A DNA stretch of 49,886 bases from Dyadobacter jiangsuensis (GCF_003014695.1 NZ_PYAS01000028.1:1-49886); one strand, 5' to 3'; counted from the stretch's first letter, positions 1 through 8,310 are shown. Made by a program: numbers and translations. Notes: generated by a model not told the origin, from the letters alone.

Positions 1-94
1 GTCATCTTCCAGAGGTGTAAGGGATATTCCGTTCTTCCTATTCAGGCTCTCGAAACTTTATGCTTAATTTCCCCCCAGATTTTCTGCTTGATCC
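1..94 (+). mobile_element. Right end of an ISAon1-type insertion sequence (partial)
   Basis: Bases 2-67 read in frame as the last 21 residues of a transposase (SSSRGVRDIPFFLFRLSKLYA, split here as SSSRGVRDIPFF and LFRLSKLYA) followed by TAA. The same C-terminus, with two substitutions, ends the IS at 48257-49712. After the stop comes a run of C and then GCTTGATCC, which matches the right terminal inverted repeat of that second copy, so the element ends at about base 94. The DNA of the two copies is clearly diverged (roughly 85 percent by eye), so they are different isoforms rather than a fresh duplication. The rest of this copy lies off the left edge. Confidence 0.8.
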
Positions 95-128
95 CTATTT
101 TGCACCATCCCTGCACAATAAAGAATTG

Positions 129-3100
129 ATGAGCCGCAATTTCCGCCTGAAATTTCTCAACGGCACCCTCTTTGCGCAGCTGTTGCTGTGCATGGCTCTT
201 TCATTAAGCTACCTCCTCCCCACTGCCAAGGCACAGGAAATCGCTTTCAAATCCGACAATTACTGGCTTACACATTATACAGCCGAAACCGGCTTACCAC
301 AAAACAGCATTAAATCCATTGCGCGCGACGAGGCAGGGTTTTTCTGGCTCGCGACCGAAGACGGGCTGGTACGCTTCGACGGCCGGCACTTCCACACTTT
401 TACCAATTCCAACTCAAACCTCACATCCAACCACCTCCACCAAAGCTTTCGGGGGCCGGCAGATTTTAAACTCTACTTTCTTGACGACGCGAAAACAGCG
501 CACCGGATAGCGAACGGAAAAATAACCGAAACCGTCCCATACGAAAAGAAATTCGGTGCCATGGACATGTACAATGCTCCGGAGAAAGGTACGCTCCTGG
601 CATTTGAATTATCCAACCGGCATATTTACAACGACCATTGGAAGAATGCCCTTCTGACGGTCGGCCCGAATTCCTATTTCCGCTGCGATACGGGTACGGT
701 GGCTTATTTTCAAAATGGAAAACAAGCATACCGGGTTCGAAACCCGTCTCAAAAGGTAGCCGATTACTTCACCATTGGCCGCGACCTTTACTTGTTTGAC
801 CGTTTGAACAGCCGTATTTCGCGTATCGACGGAGACGGCGCCCACCCCGTCATCATCACCGGAATCGGCGGCAACGGGCTGCCTTATCCCGGTATGGAGG
901 TCTTGTGGAATACCTTTGCCCAAACACCCCTGATCGCGCTCGGAGATAAGATTTACGACGTATCCGTATCTGCAAAAGATCTTTTCACCACCCGGATGCT
1001 GATCGAAGGGTTTGATACCGGCGAGCAGAATATCATCAGTTCGTTTTATGACAAAAACACCGGACTAATGCTTCTGGGCAGCCACACCAAAGGGCTATTC
1101 GTTTTTACAAAAAAGCAGTTTGCCGCTTTCAAAGGAAGCGAGGGCTTTTCCTTTCACGAACAAAGCCTGTACAAGGACCGTTACGTGTTCACCACTTTCG
1201 GCACTTTCGACATTTCCTCAAAAGCAGCTGTAACACTTCCGTCCATCCAAAAGATTAGCAACCTGGGCCCATTCCTGACGAAAAACGGTTATATCTGGAC
1301 CAGCTCGCACGGAATGCGCTACCTGTTCGACAGAGAGGGGACAAGGAATCTGGGAAAATGGCATGTCGGGAAAGAGGTCTCCATTTCTTATACCGACCTG
1401 GATGGAAACCTCTGGTCGGGGTACCGCCACGGGGAACTGCGCAAGTTCGACATCAGGACATTCAAATGGACGGCAATCCGGATCGAGGGGCTTTCCTCTG
1501 CCATTTCCTACATCCAGCAGGAAAAATTACCCGGATCCAGTGAAAAGATTTTTTGGATCGGAACACACAACGGCCTGTTTCGCCTTTCTCTCCCGGGCTA
1601 CCGCGTCGAAAAGATCAGAAATTTTGCTGGCCGTCATATTCGCTCACTCATGATAAGAAGGGTGTCCGGCGCAACGGAAATTTGGGGAACGATCTGGAAG
1701 AAAGGTCTTTTCCTGCTTAAAGACAACCACGTCACCATTTTCCCGCTCGACCGGAAAGAGCACCTGGCATCGGCCCACTGCATTACAGAGGATAAGAACG
1801 GTTTTTTCTGGGTACCAACCAATAAAGGGTTGTTTCAGATTCGCATGAGTGACCTGCGTGCCTATTCGCCGCACACCTCCGAAAGCCCGTATTATATGTA
1901 TTATGATTACAAAAACGGCTTCCACACCAATGAATTCAACGGAGGGTGTATTCCCTGCTCGCTGACATTACCCAACGGATTATTTTCGCTTCCCTCCATC
2001 AATGGGCTGGTGTATTTCGACCCTTCCGCCATCCGGCCCGAGCTGCCCAACAAAACACTGCTGATCGACCGGGTAGAGTACAATGGAAAACGGCTCGACT
2101 ATTCGGATACACTCAGGCTCGACGGAGATTTCGAGTTCATCAAACTTTCGACATCAACGCCCTATTTCGGCACTTCGGATAATGTGCAGATCGATTATCA
2201 GCTATCGAGCAGCCATCAAACCGGTTCCTGGCTGCCGGTCGCCGAGACAGGAGAGGTCGCATTCAATGGCCTCAGCAGCGGGAGGTATGTGCTTTCCATA
2301 AGGAAACCCAATGGGTTCGGCAGGAACAACTATGTCACGAAGGGGCTGATCCTCGTGGTTGCCCCGAAATGGTACGAAACGTGGTGGTTCCGGGTAGTGC
2401 TTCTGGGCCTGCTCTTGCTAGGGACTTACGCTTTTTCCAAATGGCGTACTGAAACGATCCAGCGGCAGAATGAAGATCTCGAACGCGCTGTTACCGAGCG
2501 CACCTCCGCCCTGAAAGCGTCGCAGAATGAGCTGAGTCGCCAGCTGAACATTCAGGCGCACCTGATCGCATCCATTACGCACGATGTACGCGCGCCGCTG
2601 AAATACGTTACCCAGGCATCACGGCAAATTCCGAAACTCAACGAAATGGGCCAGCGCGAAATGCTCAACCAGGTGGGCAATGCATTGGAACAAAGCCTTG
2701 TGCAAATGACCAACTTCCTCGACAACCTGCTAAGCTATGTGCGGACGACCCTTTACCACAATAAAGTTGAAATGTCGGAAACAGAACTTTCGGAGTTGAT
2801 CTCACAGAAACTCGAATTGTTTGAAAAAGTATTTCAGCTATACAACAACCATGTTTCAAACGACGTACCGCCTGGCCTTATCGTCCGCTCCAACCCGGAG
2901 CTTCTGTCGGTCGTGATTCATAACCTCATCGACAATGCCAGCAAATATGCCCGCAATGGACAGATTCGCATATTTTCGAATGTAACCGGCCATGCGGTGC
3001 ATCTGGTCATAGCCGATTCGGGCAAGGGTATCGATGAGGAAATCCGCGAATGGTTCAACAATCCGGATTCGGCGCATTCCGAATCATACGGCAATGCATC

Positions 3101-3236
3101 CCCAAAAGGCTTCGGCCTTGTGATCGTCAAGGAAGTGGCGCGGCTGATCAACCTTTCCGTTTTTGTAGACAACTACAACGGCTGCGAATTTCACCTGGTG
3201 TTCGACACGCTTCACCAGGGCGAGCAGTTACAATAA
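129..3236 (+). CDS. Beta-propeller sensor histidine kinase (no receiver domain)
   Basis: A 1035-residue membrane sensor kinase. I start it at the ATG at 129 because this gives a clean signal peptide (residues about 1-35, ending AKA before QEIAF); the upstream ATG at 60 lies inside the flanking IS. Residues about 40-640 are periplasmic two-component-regulator propeller repeats (GLPQNSIKSI, FWLATEDGLVRFDG, FWVPTNKGLF), followed by a Y_Y_Y-like beta domain, one membrane segment near residues 750-771 (WWFRVVLLGLLLLGTYAF), a short coiled coil, a HisKA-like region with the phospho-acceptor His818 in ITHDVRAP, and a HATPase with N box NLIDNASKYA, G1 DSGKGI and G2 GFGLVIV. No receiver or AraC domain follows and no response regulator gene is adjacent, so its partner must be elsewhere. 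The ligand is unknown; relatives often sense glycans. Confidence 0.9.
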   Translation: MSRNFRLKFLNGTLFAQLLLCMALSLSYLLPTAKAQEIAFKSDNYWLTHYTAETGLPQNSIKSIARDEAGFFWLATEDGLVRFDGRHFHTFTNSNSNLTSNHLHQSFRGPADFKLYFLDDAKTAHRIANGKITETVPYEKKFGAMDMYNAPEKGTLLAFELSNRHIYNDHWKNALLTVGPNSYFRCDTGTVAYFQNGKQAYRVRNPSQKVADYFTIGRDLYLFDRLNSRISRIDGDGAHPVIITGIGGNGLPYPGMEVLWNTFAQTPLIALGDKIYDVSVSAKDLFTTRMLIEGFDTGEQNIISSFYDKNTGLMLLGSHTKGLFVFTKKQFAAFKGSEGFSFHEQSLYKDRYVFTTFGTFDISSKAAVTLPSIQKISNLGPFLTKNGYIWTSSHGMRYLFDREGTRNLGKWHVGKEVSISYTDLDGNLWSGYRHGELRKFDIRTFKWTAIRIEGLSSAISYIQQEKLPGSSEKIFWIGTHNGLFRLSLPGYRVEKIRNFAGRHIRSLMIRRVSGATEIWGTIWKKGLFLLKDNHVTIFPLDRKEHLASAHCITEDKNGFFWVPTNKGLFQIRMSDLRAYSPHTSESPYYMYYDYKNGFHTNEFNGGCIPCSLTLPNGLFSLPSINGLVYFDPSAIRPELPNKTLLIDRVEYNGKRLDYSDTLRLDGDFEFIKLSTSTPYFGTSDNVQIDYQLSSSHQTGSWLPVAETGEVAFNGLSSGRYVLSIRKPNGFGRNNYVTKGLILVVAPKWYETWWFRVVLLGLLLLGTYAFSKWRTETIQRQNEDLERAVTERTSALKASQNELSRQLNIQAHLIASITHDVRAPLKYVTQASRQIPKLNEMGQREMLNQVGNALEQSLVQMTNFLDNLLSYVRTTLYHNKVEMSETELSELISQKLELFEKVFQLYNNHVSNDVPPGLIVRSNPELLSVVIHNLIDNASKYARNGQIRIFSNVTGHAVHLVIADSGKGIDEEIREWFNNPDSAHSESYGNASPKGFGLVIVKEVARLINLSVFVDNYNGCEFHLVFDTLHQGEQLQ

Positions 3237-3462
3237 CCGATGTACCGGATTAGGCTGTATCGCTATCATTATCAACTCCTTCAACACCAGCAGCAAATAT
3301 TTCAGATGAAAAATTATTTATCATCGGTGACATATTATTTTACAGTATTTCCACTATTTTTGAAGGAATTAAGGACAAAATCTAAATTTATTCTACATTT
3401 TCATACAACAATACCTACACTTTTGTATCTTGCCGTTGATTTACTCATGATGCCATGCGAAT

Positions 3463-3693
3463 ATGATTATGACCAACCCTTATTTCTCCGGCTTCGAACA
3501 CAGTGCAGCGCAAATTCGTCGCTTTCTGCAAACACACAAAACCTTTACCCTTCTGCTGTCGGGAGGAAGTATCGTTCACCACGAGGCGGAAGATGCCATT
3601 CGTTTCAGAACCTGGCTTCTGACACATCAGATTGAAGACGTGCGCGAATCGTTTACCAAAAATTATTCCGCCTATAACCTGATGTCGGCCTGA
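3463..3693 (+). CDS. Small protein of unknown function (76 aa)
   Basis: A 76-residue ORF with balanced composition and no signal peptide or membrane segment. It has alternating charged and hydrophobic residues compatible with two helices (FEHSAAQIRRFLQTHK and EDAIRFRTWLLTHQIEDVRESF). It stands alone between the kinase and rpmH. A TTTTGTATCTTG stretch about 35 bases upstream resembles a Bacteroidota promoter. I do not recognise the family. In-frame ATGs at 3463 and 3469 are both possible starts. Coding status rests on composition and position only. Confidence 0.5.
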   Translation: MIMTNPYFSGFEHSAAQIRRFLQTHKTFTLLLSGGSIVHHEAEDAIRFRTWLLTHQIEDVRESFTKNYSAYNLMSA

Positions 3694-4045
3694 GCCAGCA
3701 AACTTTGCAGACAATTCCACATTCAGGCATTTGTTGCCTCACCCTTCTCATTCCTAACATTTTCCTTTTTCGCGTTCCTGCCACCGGCGACATGCCGAGC
3801 ACATTGAAAAATACGCATAGTCGTGTCTTTGCATGAACGATGAATAACAGACGCCGGGGTTCCGCCGTTGCAAATACCGGTTTTCCAGACCTTTTTGGGA
3901 AAGAAGTTCAGCTGAAAATAGTCTTGCTAACCGACTATTTCTGAAAAAAATACAGAAATTTTGACTTGATTAATTTTTTTATCTACCTTTGCAAGCCAAA
4001 ATTACGGGTAGACAGAGATTTATATCGCAATAATTTGATACTGAG
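3694..4045. other. Intergenic region upstream of rpmH
   Basis: About 350 bases without a convincing gene. It contains a hairpin at 3916-3940 (AAATAGTC, 9-base loop, GACTATTT) with no T-run after it, and the rpmH promoter at 3959-3991. The rest looks unstructured to me; I see no tRNA or known structured RNA. Confidence 0.5.
3959..3991 (+). promoter_or_regulatory. Promoter of rpmH
   Basis: A TTTTG -33 element at 3959-3963 and a perfect TAnnTTTG -7 box (TACCTTTG, 3984-3991) are separated by 20 bases, the usual Bacteroidota sigma-A spacing. The start codon follows about 55 bases downstream. Confidence 0.7.
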
Positions 4046-4204
4046 ATGAAACGTACCTTTCAACCATCGAATCGCAAGAGGAGAAACAAGCACGGATTCC
4101 GTGAGAGAATGTCAACGGCAAACGGACGCAAAGTAGTTGCTGGCCGTCGTAAAAAAGGCCGTTGGAAACTGACTGTTTCTGACGAAAAACGTCACAAGCA
4201 ATAA
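4046..4204 (+). CDS. rpmH: 50S ribosomal protein L34
   Basis: A 52-residue, highly basic protein of the large ribosomal subunit, too short for many ORF cut-offs. It begins MKRTFQPSNRKRRNKHGFR and carries the family hallmark RMSTANGRKVVAGRRKKGR. The length and sequence are typical of L34. It directly precedes rnpA as in most bacteria, but a strong terminator-like hairpin at 4249-4291 separates the two. It is preceded by a consensus promoter at 3959-3991. Confidence 0.98.
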   Translation: MKRTFQPSNRKRRNKHGFRERMSTANGRKVVAGRRKKGRWKLTVSDEKRHKQ

Positions 4205-4248
4205 TTAGTGCTTGAAGGTTTGAGTAGAGGACGCCTTAGTCTTCCATA

Positions 4249-4291
4249 GTCTGATAAGTTTGAAAATCACAAACTTATCAGACATTTTTTT
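4249..4291 (+). terminator. Strong intrinsic terminator between rpmH and rnpA
   Basis: A perfect 14-bp stem (GTCTGATAAGTTTG at 4249-4262 with CAAACTTATCAGAC at 4270-4283) encloses a 7-base loop and is followed by ATTTTTTT. This is a textbook Rho-independent terminator. The rnpA start lies only about 11 bases after the T-run, so it probably attenuates read-through from rpmH into rnpA. Confidence 0.88.
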
Positions 4292-4301
4292 CTACAAGAA
4301 C

Positions 4302-4718
4302 TTGAAACAGACATTTGGTAAGAACGAGCGGTTGTGTAACCTCCGTATCATCGGCAGGCTCTTCAAAAAGGGCAATCCGGAGGTTCAAACGTTCTACCTT
4401 TATCCATTCAGGGTGCTGTACATTTGCACCCCCGAAGCACCCTCTCCGCTTCCGCAAGTACTTTTCTCTATTTCCAAAAGGAATTTCAAGAAAGCGGTTG
4501 ACCGCAATCTGATCCGCCGCCGCTGCCGTGAAACTTACCGGCTGCACAAGTCCGCGCTCCTGGCATTACCCGCCGAAACACGCCCTTCCTACATTGCTTT
4601 TTTGTATCTTGCAAAAGAAATAACCTCGTACGACGTTATTGAAACGGCCATGAAGCAGTCGCTCAAAAAGCTTGAAAAGCTGCCGCCCGCCTTTCTCAAA
4701 GAACAATCCAATTCCTGA
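4302..4718 (+). CDS. rnpA: Ribonuclease P protein component
   Basis: The protein subunit that binds RNase P RNA and helps remove tRNA 5' leaders. I choose the TTG at 4302 (138 aa): the conserved N-terminus KQTFGKNERL starts directly after it, and the earlier in-frame TTG at 4260 lies inside the terminator stem. The family RNR motif is visible as KKAVDRNLIRRRCRE near residues 81-95. The central segment FYLYPFRVLYICTPE is typical of Bacteroidota versions. The stop is six bases before the S41 peptidase start, suggesting co-transcription. A non-ATG start just behind a terminator suggests deliberately low expression. Confidence 0.92.
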   Translation: MKQTFGKNERLCNLRIIGRLFKKGNPEVQTFYLYPFRVLYICTPEAPSPLPQVLFSISKRNFKKAVDRNLIRRRCRETYRLHKSALLALPAETRPSYIAFLYLAKEITSYDVIETAMKQSLKKLEKLPPAFLKEQSNS

Positions 4719-4724
4719 ACATAG

Positions 4725-6377
4725 ATGAAAAAGTATCTTCGTTCCATTTTGCTGGCCGCTCCTGTCGTAGGCGGACTGGCATTCGTTTCGTTCCGTCAGG
4801 ACGACCGCCTTTTCGAAATCGCGCGAAATCTGGACATCTATGCCACGCTTTTCAAGGAATTGAACGCGTATTATGTCGATGAGATCAATCCCAATCAGCT
4901 GATCAAGACCAGCATCGATAATATGCTCCGGTCGCTCGACCCGTACACCGTATATTATGCCGAGGACGACATTGAGGATTACATGACCATGACCACGGGC
5001 AAGTACAACGGTATCGGGGCTATGGTGAACTCTGCCGACGGCAAGCATACGGTAATGATGGTGTATGAAGACACGCCGGCGCAGAAAGCAGGCTTGCAGC
5101 TCGGTGACGAGATCACGAAAATCAACGATATCGACCTTTCCACCCGCGAGGATTTCGACACCGGCAAATTGCTTAAAGGCCAGACTCAAACCGCTGTTAA
5201 ACTCACTGTAAAACGCTACGGCATTACCAAGCCACTCGAAATTACATTGAACCGCGACATTGTGAAGGTGACCAACGTGCCTTACTACGGCATGCTGAAC
5301 GAGGAGGTGGGCTATATTGATTTGAAAGATTTCACAGCCACCGCGTCCAGGGAAGTCCGCAATGCATTCCAGGAACTGAAAGGCAAAGGCATGAAATCCG
5401 TCGTGCTCGACCTGCGCGATAATCCGGGCGGATTGCTGAATATGGCGATCGAAATCTCGAACATATTCATTCCGAAGGGCGAAGAAGTAGTTTCGACCAA
5501 AGGAAAAGTGAGCGAATGGAACAAAACCTACACCGCTTACAACCCGGCACTCGATACCGAAATACCCGTTGTGGTGCTGACCAATAACCGCAGCGCTTCC
5601 GCCGCTGAAATTGTTTCAGGAGTCATTCAAGACTATGACCGCGGCGTGCTGATCGGCCAGCGGACTTATGGAAAGGGCCTCGTGCAAACCACACGTGACC
5701 TTTCATTCAATACCAAAATGAAGATCACCACTGCCAAATACTACATTCCAAGCGGCCGGTGTATCCAGGCGATCGATTACAGCCATCGCAACGACGACGG
5801 CAGCGTAGGCAAGATCCCCGATTCGCTGATGACCGAGTTCAAGACGAAAAACGGCCGTATTGTTTTCGACGGCGGCGGTATTTTACCTGATATTATTACT
5901 GAAAAAGAAAACTATTCGCCATTAGCCGTTTCGCTGGGTCGCAACCGGTTGTTCTTCGACTACGCGGTGAAATTCCATTTCGAGCACCCGACTATCAAGC
6001 CTGCCAGAGAGTTTCACCTGACCGACGCTGACTATGCCGCATTCACCAAATGGCTGGGCGATAAGGAATACGACTATACTACCCAGGTGGAACGTGACCT
6101 GAAAGATCTGGAAGCTTCTGCCAAAAAGGAAAAATCACTGGAAGTAATTGAAGATCAACTGAAAGCATTGAAATCCAAGCTGTCGCATAGCAAGGACAAT
6201 GACCTCCAAATCTTCAAGCCGGAGATCAAAAAGATCCTGGAAGAAGAGATCATCAAGCATTACTATCTGGAAAAAGGCATGCGGGAAGCTTCTTTCAACG
6301 AAGATCCCGAAGTAAAAGCGGCGCTGGCGCTCTTCAAAGACCCGGCCCGTTACAGCCAGATTTTGAAAAAGAAATAA
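4725..6377 (+). CDS. S41-family (CtpA-like) carboxy-terminal processing peptidase
   Basis: A 550-residue periplasmic serine protease. An N-terminal hydrophobic segment (residues 5-23) acts as signal or anchor. A PDZ domain spans about residues 85-170 (GIGAMVNSADG, ELGD-like LQLGDEITKIND). The S41 catalytic core follows, with GYIDLKDF, VVLDLRDNPGGLL and NNRSASAAEIVSG. The likely nucleophile is Ser292 and the general-base lysine is Lys317 in RTYGKG; the 25-residue spacing agrees with the CtpB Ser-Lys dyad. The C-terminus (about 430-550) is a lysine-rich helical tail. Such proteases trim or degrade envelope proteins by their C-termini. It follows rnpA by six bases and is closed by a hairpin at 6387-6411. 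Confidence 0.93.
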   Translation: MKKYLRSILLAAPVVGGLAFVSFRQDDRLFEIARNLDIYATLFKELNAYYVDEINPNQLIKTSIDNMLRSLDPYTVYYAEDDIEDYMTMTTGKYNGIGAMVNSADGKHTVMMVYEDTPAQKAGLQLGDEITKINDIDLSTREDFDTGKLLKGQTQTAVKLTVKRYGITKPLEITLNRDIVKVTNVPYYGMLNEEVGYIDLKDFTATASREVRNAFQELKGKGMKSVVLDLRDNPGGLLNMAIEISNIFIPKGEEVVSTKGKVSEWNKTYTAYNPALDTEIPVVVLTNNRSASAAEIVSGVIQDYDRGVLIGQRTYGKGLVQTTRDLSFNTKMKITTAKYYIPSGRCIQAIDYSHRNDDGSVGKIPDSLMTEFKTKNGRIVFDGGGILPDIITEKENYSPLAVSLGRNRLFFDYAVKFHFEHPTIKPAREFHLTDADYAAFTKWLGDKEYDYTTQVERDLKDLEASAKKEKSLEVIEDQLKALKSKLSHSKDNDLQIFKPEIKKILEEEIIKHYYLEKGMREASFNEDPEVKAALALFKDPARYSQILKKK

Positions 6378-6386
6378 TATCATCCG

Positions 6387-6416
6387 GCCCGTCGCTCGCG
6401 GCGGGCTTTTTGTTTT
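6387..6416 (+). terminator. Terminator-like hairpin just before tsaB
   Basis: GCCCGTCGC and GCGGCGGGC (6387-6406) form a GC-rich stem with a minimal loop and one G-T pair, followed by TTTTTGTTTT. It sits ten bases after the S41 peptidase stop and ends about eight bases before the tsaB start, so there is no room for a tsaB promoter after it. Confidence 0.8.
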
Positions 6417-6418
6417 AT

Positions 6419-7114
6419 ATGCTCTTACTCAGTATCGACACCTCGATCCGCGGATGTTCCGTAGCCGTTCACAATGAGACCGGCCTGCTGGCAGCTTATG
6501 ATCTTTTCACGGACAAATCTTCGTCTGCCATGCTCACCACGCTCATGCGGGATAGCATCACGCACGCGGGATTCGAACTTTCGGACATCGACGCGATTGC
6601 GGTCGCCAAAGGCCCGGGCTCGTATACGGGCTTACGCGTAGGCGTGTCCACGGCCAAGGGCCTGTGCTACGCGCTCGACAAGCCGCTGGTTGCCATCAAT
6701 ACCCTGCAGGCAATGGCATTACAGCTGGCGCCGTTCTTTCCGGGGCATTTGTTTTGCCCGATGATCGACGCGCGCCGAATGGAGGTTTACGCCGCGGTTT
6801 TGGATGAAAACAATGCATTCGTTCAGGAAACACAGGCCGTGATTATGAATGAGCATTCGTTTGAAGATCTGCTCGCCCATCATAAAGTGGTATTCTTCGG
6901 CGATGGCGCGGCTAAATGCAAGCCGATATTGGAAAAGCATTCGAACGCTGTTTTTCCCGCGATTGATATTAAGCCCTCCGCACGTACGGTCGGCCAGCTA
7001 GGTGCTATCGCATTCGAAAAAGGTCAATTCGAGGATGTGGCTTCTTTTGAGCCCTATTACCTGAAAGATTTCATGTCGCCGGCGCCGCGGAAGGCCAGCA
7101 CCCTCGTGCAATAA
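6419..7114 (+). CDS. tsaB: tRNA threonylcarbamoyladenosine biosynthesis protein TsaB
   Basis: TsaB (231 aa) is the ASKHA-fold partner that dimerises with TsaD to transfer threonylcarbamoyl to A37 of ANN-decoding tRNAs. Family signatures are MLLLSIDTSIRGCSVAV at the N-terminus, the DAIAVAKGPGSYTGLRVGVS segment and DARRMEVYAA. I start at the ATG at 6419, because an earlier in-frame codon at 6410 would add residues from the terminator T-run. The absence of promoter space after the hairpin at 6387 suggests transcription by read-through or from inside the protease gene. Confidence 0.93.
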   Translation: MLLLSIDTSIRGCSVAVHNETGLLAAYDLFTDKSSSAMLTTLMRDSITHAGFELSDIDAIAVAKGPGSYTGLRVGVSTAKGLCYALDKPLVAINTLQAMALQLAPFFPGHLFCPMIDARRMEVYAAVLDENNAFVQETQAVIMNEHSFEDLLAHHKVVFFGDGAAKCKPILEKHSNAVFPAIDIKPSARTVGQLGAIAFEKGQFEDVASFEPYYLKDFMSPAPRKASTLVQ

Positions 7115-7189
7115 CGGGCGGATTTTAACAGGTTAGTCAAACAATCGGCCGCATTTTGGTGTTAGCCTATTTGTAACAGCATTTTTACA

Positions 7190-7723
7190 ATGGAAACTGA
7201 CGAAATAGTAAACCGGGTTGCTACCAGCGGCATTATCTCACTGGATCTGGAAGAGCTTTACCACCCCGGCGAACGCATTGTTTACGATATCAAAGACAAC
7301 CTCTGGCAGGGAATGATCCTGCGTGAAAAGGATTTCCGCGACTTTCTCAAAAGCCACGACTGGGCACAGTACCAGGGCAAAAATGTGGCGATTATCTGCT
7401 CAGAGGACGCCATTGTACCCACCTGGGCCTACATGCTGCTCGCCGTGCAGCTAGAACCGTATGCGAATGCATTTGTTTTCGGTGATTTGAATGCATTGGA
7501 GGACAAACTCTTCGCCGACGCGATCGGCAAGCTCAATGCAGAAGAATTTGCTGGTAAACGGGTGGTCGTAAAAGGTTGCAGTAAGGTAGATGTACCGGTA
7601 TCTGCTTACGTGGCAGTGAGCAAATTGCTGAAACCCGTTGTGCAAAGCCTGATGTTCGGCGAGCCTTGCAGTACGGTGCCGCTTTACAAAAAGCCTAAAT
7701 CTTCGGTTTCCTCTACCGACTGA
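7190..7723 (+). CDS. DUF2480 family protein
   Basis: A 177-residue soluble protein that I recognise as a DUF2480 member, a family largely limited to Bacteroidota and without an assigned function. Recognisable segments are IISLDLEELYHPGERIV, LREKDFRDFLKSHDW and IICSEDAIVPTWAYMLL. There is no signal peptide. Its last 40 bases overlap the 3' end of rnhB on the other strand, so the variable tail (KKPKSSVSSTD) is encoded opposite the RNase HII C-terminus. Confidence 0.85.
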   Translation: METDEIVNRVATSGIISLDLEELYHPGERIVYDIKDNLWQGMILREKDFRDFLKSHDWAQYQGKNVAIICSEDAIVPTWAYMLLAVQLEPYANAFVFGDLNALEDKLFADAIGKLNAEEFAGKRVVVKGCSKVDVPVSAYVAVSKLLKPVVQSLMFGEPCSTVPLYKKPKSSVSSTD

Positions 7724-8310
7724 TCCTGCTCTTCCTTAATTAATTTGAAGGACATCCGATGATACGAACACGGGCCGTGGAGCACTATTGCTTTACGGTG
7801 GTGGATCGTAGGATAGCCAACATTTTGTTCCCAGCCATAATGCGGGAATTGCCGGGACAGGTTAGACATCAGCTCATCCCGGTAATTTTTAGCCAAAACC
7901 GAAGCTGCTGCAATCGACAGGTAATGCGCATCGCCTTTGATAATGCAGGTATGCGGGATCATCGGGTAAGGCGTGAAGCGGTTTCCGTCGACGAGCAAAT
8001 GCTCGGGGCGCACCCTCAGCTTGTCCACCGCCCGGTGCATGGCCAGAAAACTCGCTTTCAGGATATTGATTTTATCAATTTCAATATTATCTACCTCAGC
8101 CACCGCCCAGGAAACAGATTCGCGGATGATTTCCTTTTCCAGTTCCAGGCGCTGCGTTTTGGTAAGCTGCTTGGAGTCATTGAGGAATGAATGCTTGTAA
8201 TCGCGCGGCAGAATCACCGCCGCGGCTACTACCGGCCCGGCCAGGCAGCCTCTCCCCACTTCATCCAGCCCTGCCTCGATGGCGTCGATATTGTAATAAG
8301 CTTTCAGCAT
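7684..8310 (-). CDS. rnhB: Ribonuclease HII
   Basis: RNase HII (208 aa) cuts the RNA strand of RNA-DNA hybrids and removes single ribonucleotides from DNA. Motifs are GLDEVGRGCLAGPVVAAAV (the DEVGRG metal site), LNDSKQLT, LLVDGN and the GDAHYLSIAAASVLAK segment carrying the distal acidic residue. Its start overlaps the stop of the VWA gene by one base (TAATG), implying translational coupling at the end of the Bat-like cluster. Its 3' end overlaps the convergent DUF2480 gene by 40 bases. Confidence 0.95.
   Translation of the reverse strand: MLKAYYNIDAIEAGLDEVGRGCLAGPVVAAAVILPRDYKHSFLNDSKQLTKTQRLELEKEIIRESVSWAVAEVDNIEIDKINILKASFLAMHRAVDKLRVRPEHLLVDGNRFTPYPMIPHTCIIKGDAHYLSIAAASVLAKNYRDELMSNLSRQFPHYGWEQNVGYPTIHHRKAIVLHGPCSYHRMSFKLIKEEQDQSVEETEDLGFL

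Noticed and set aside
60..128. ATG at 60 as start of the sensor kinase
   Set aside because: This codon overlaps the final codons and right inverted repeat of the flanking IS, and the resulting N-terminus precedes the real signal peptide. The ATG at 129 fits better.
3240..3635. 131-aa plus-strand ORF overlapping the 76-aa candidate
   Set aside because: It covers the AT-rich promoter region, has a low-complexity composition and competes with the more protein-like frame at 3463.
4260..4301. TTG at 4260 as rnpA start
   Set aside because: It lies inside a perfect terminator stem and adds residues without family similarity; the conserved start begins at 4302.
4566..5189. 207-aa minus-strand ORF
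   Set aside because: It is antisense to rnpA and the S41 peptidase, both clear genes, and has no family pattern.
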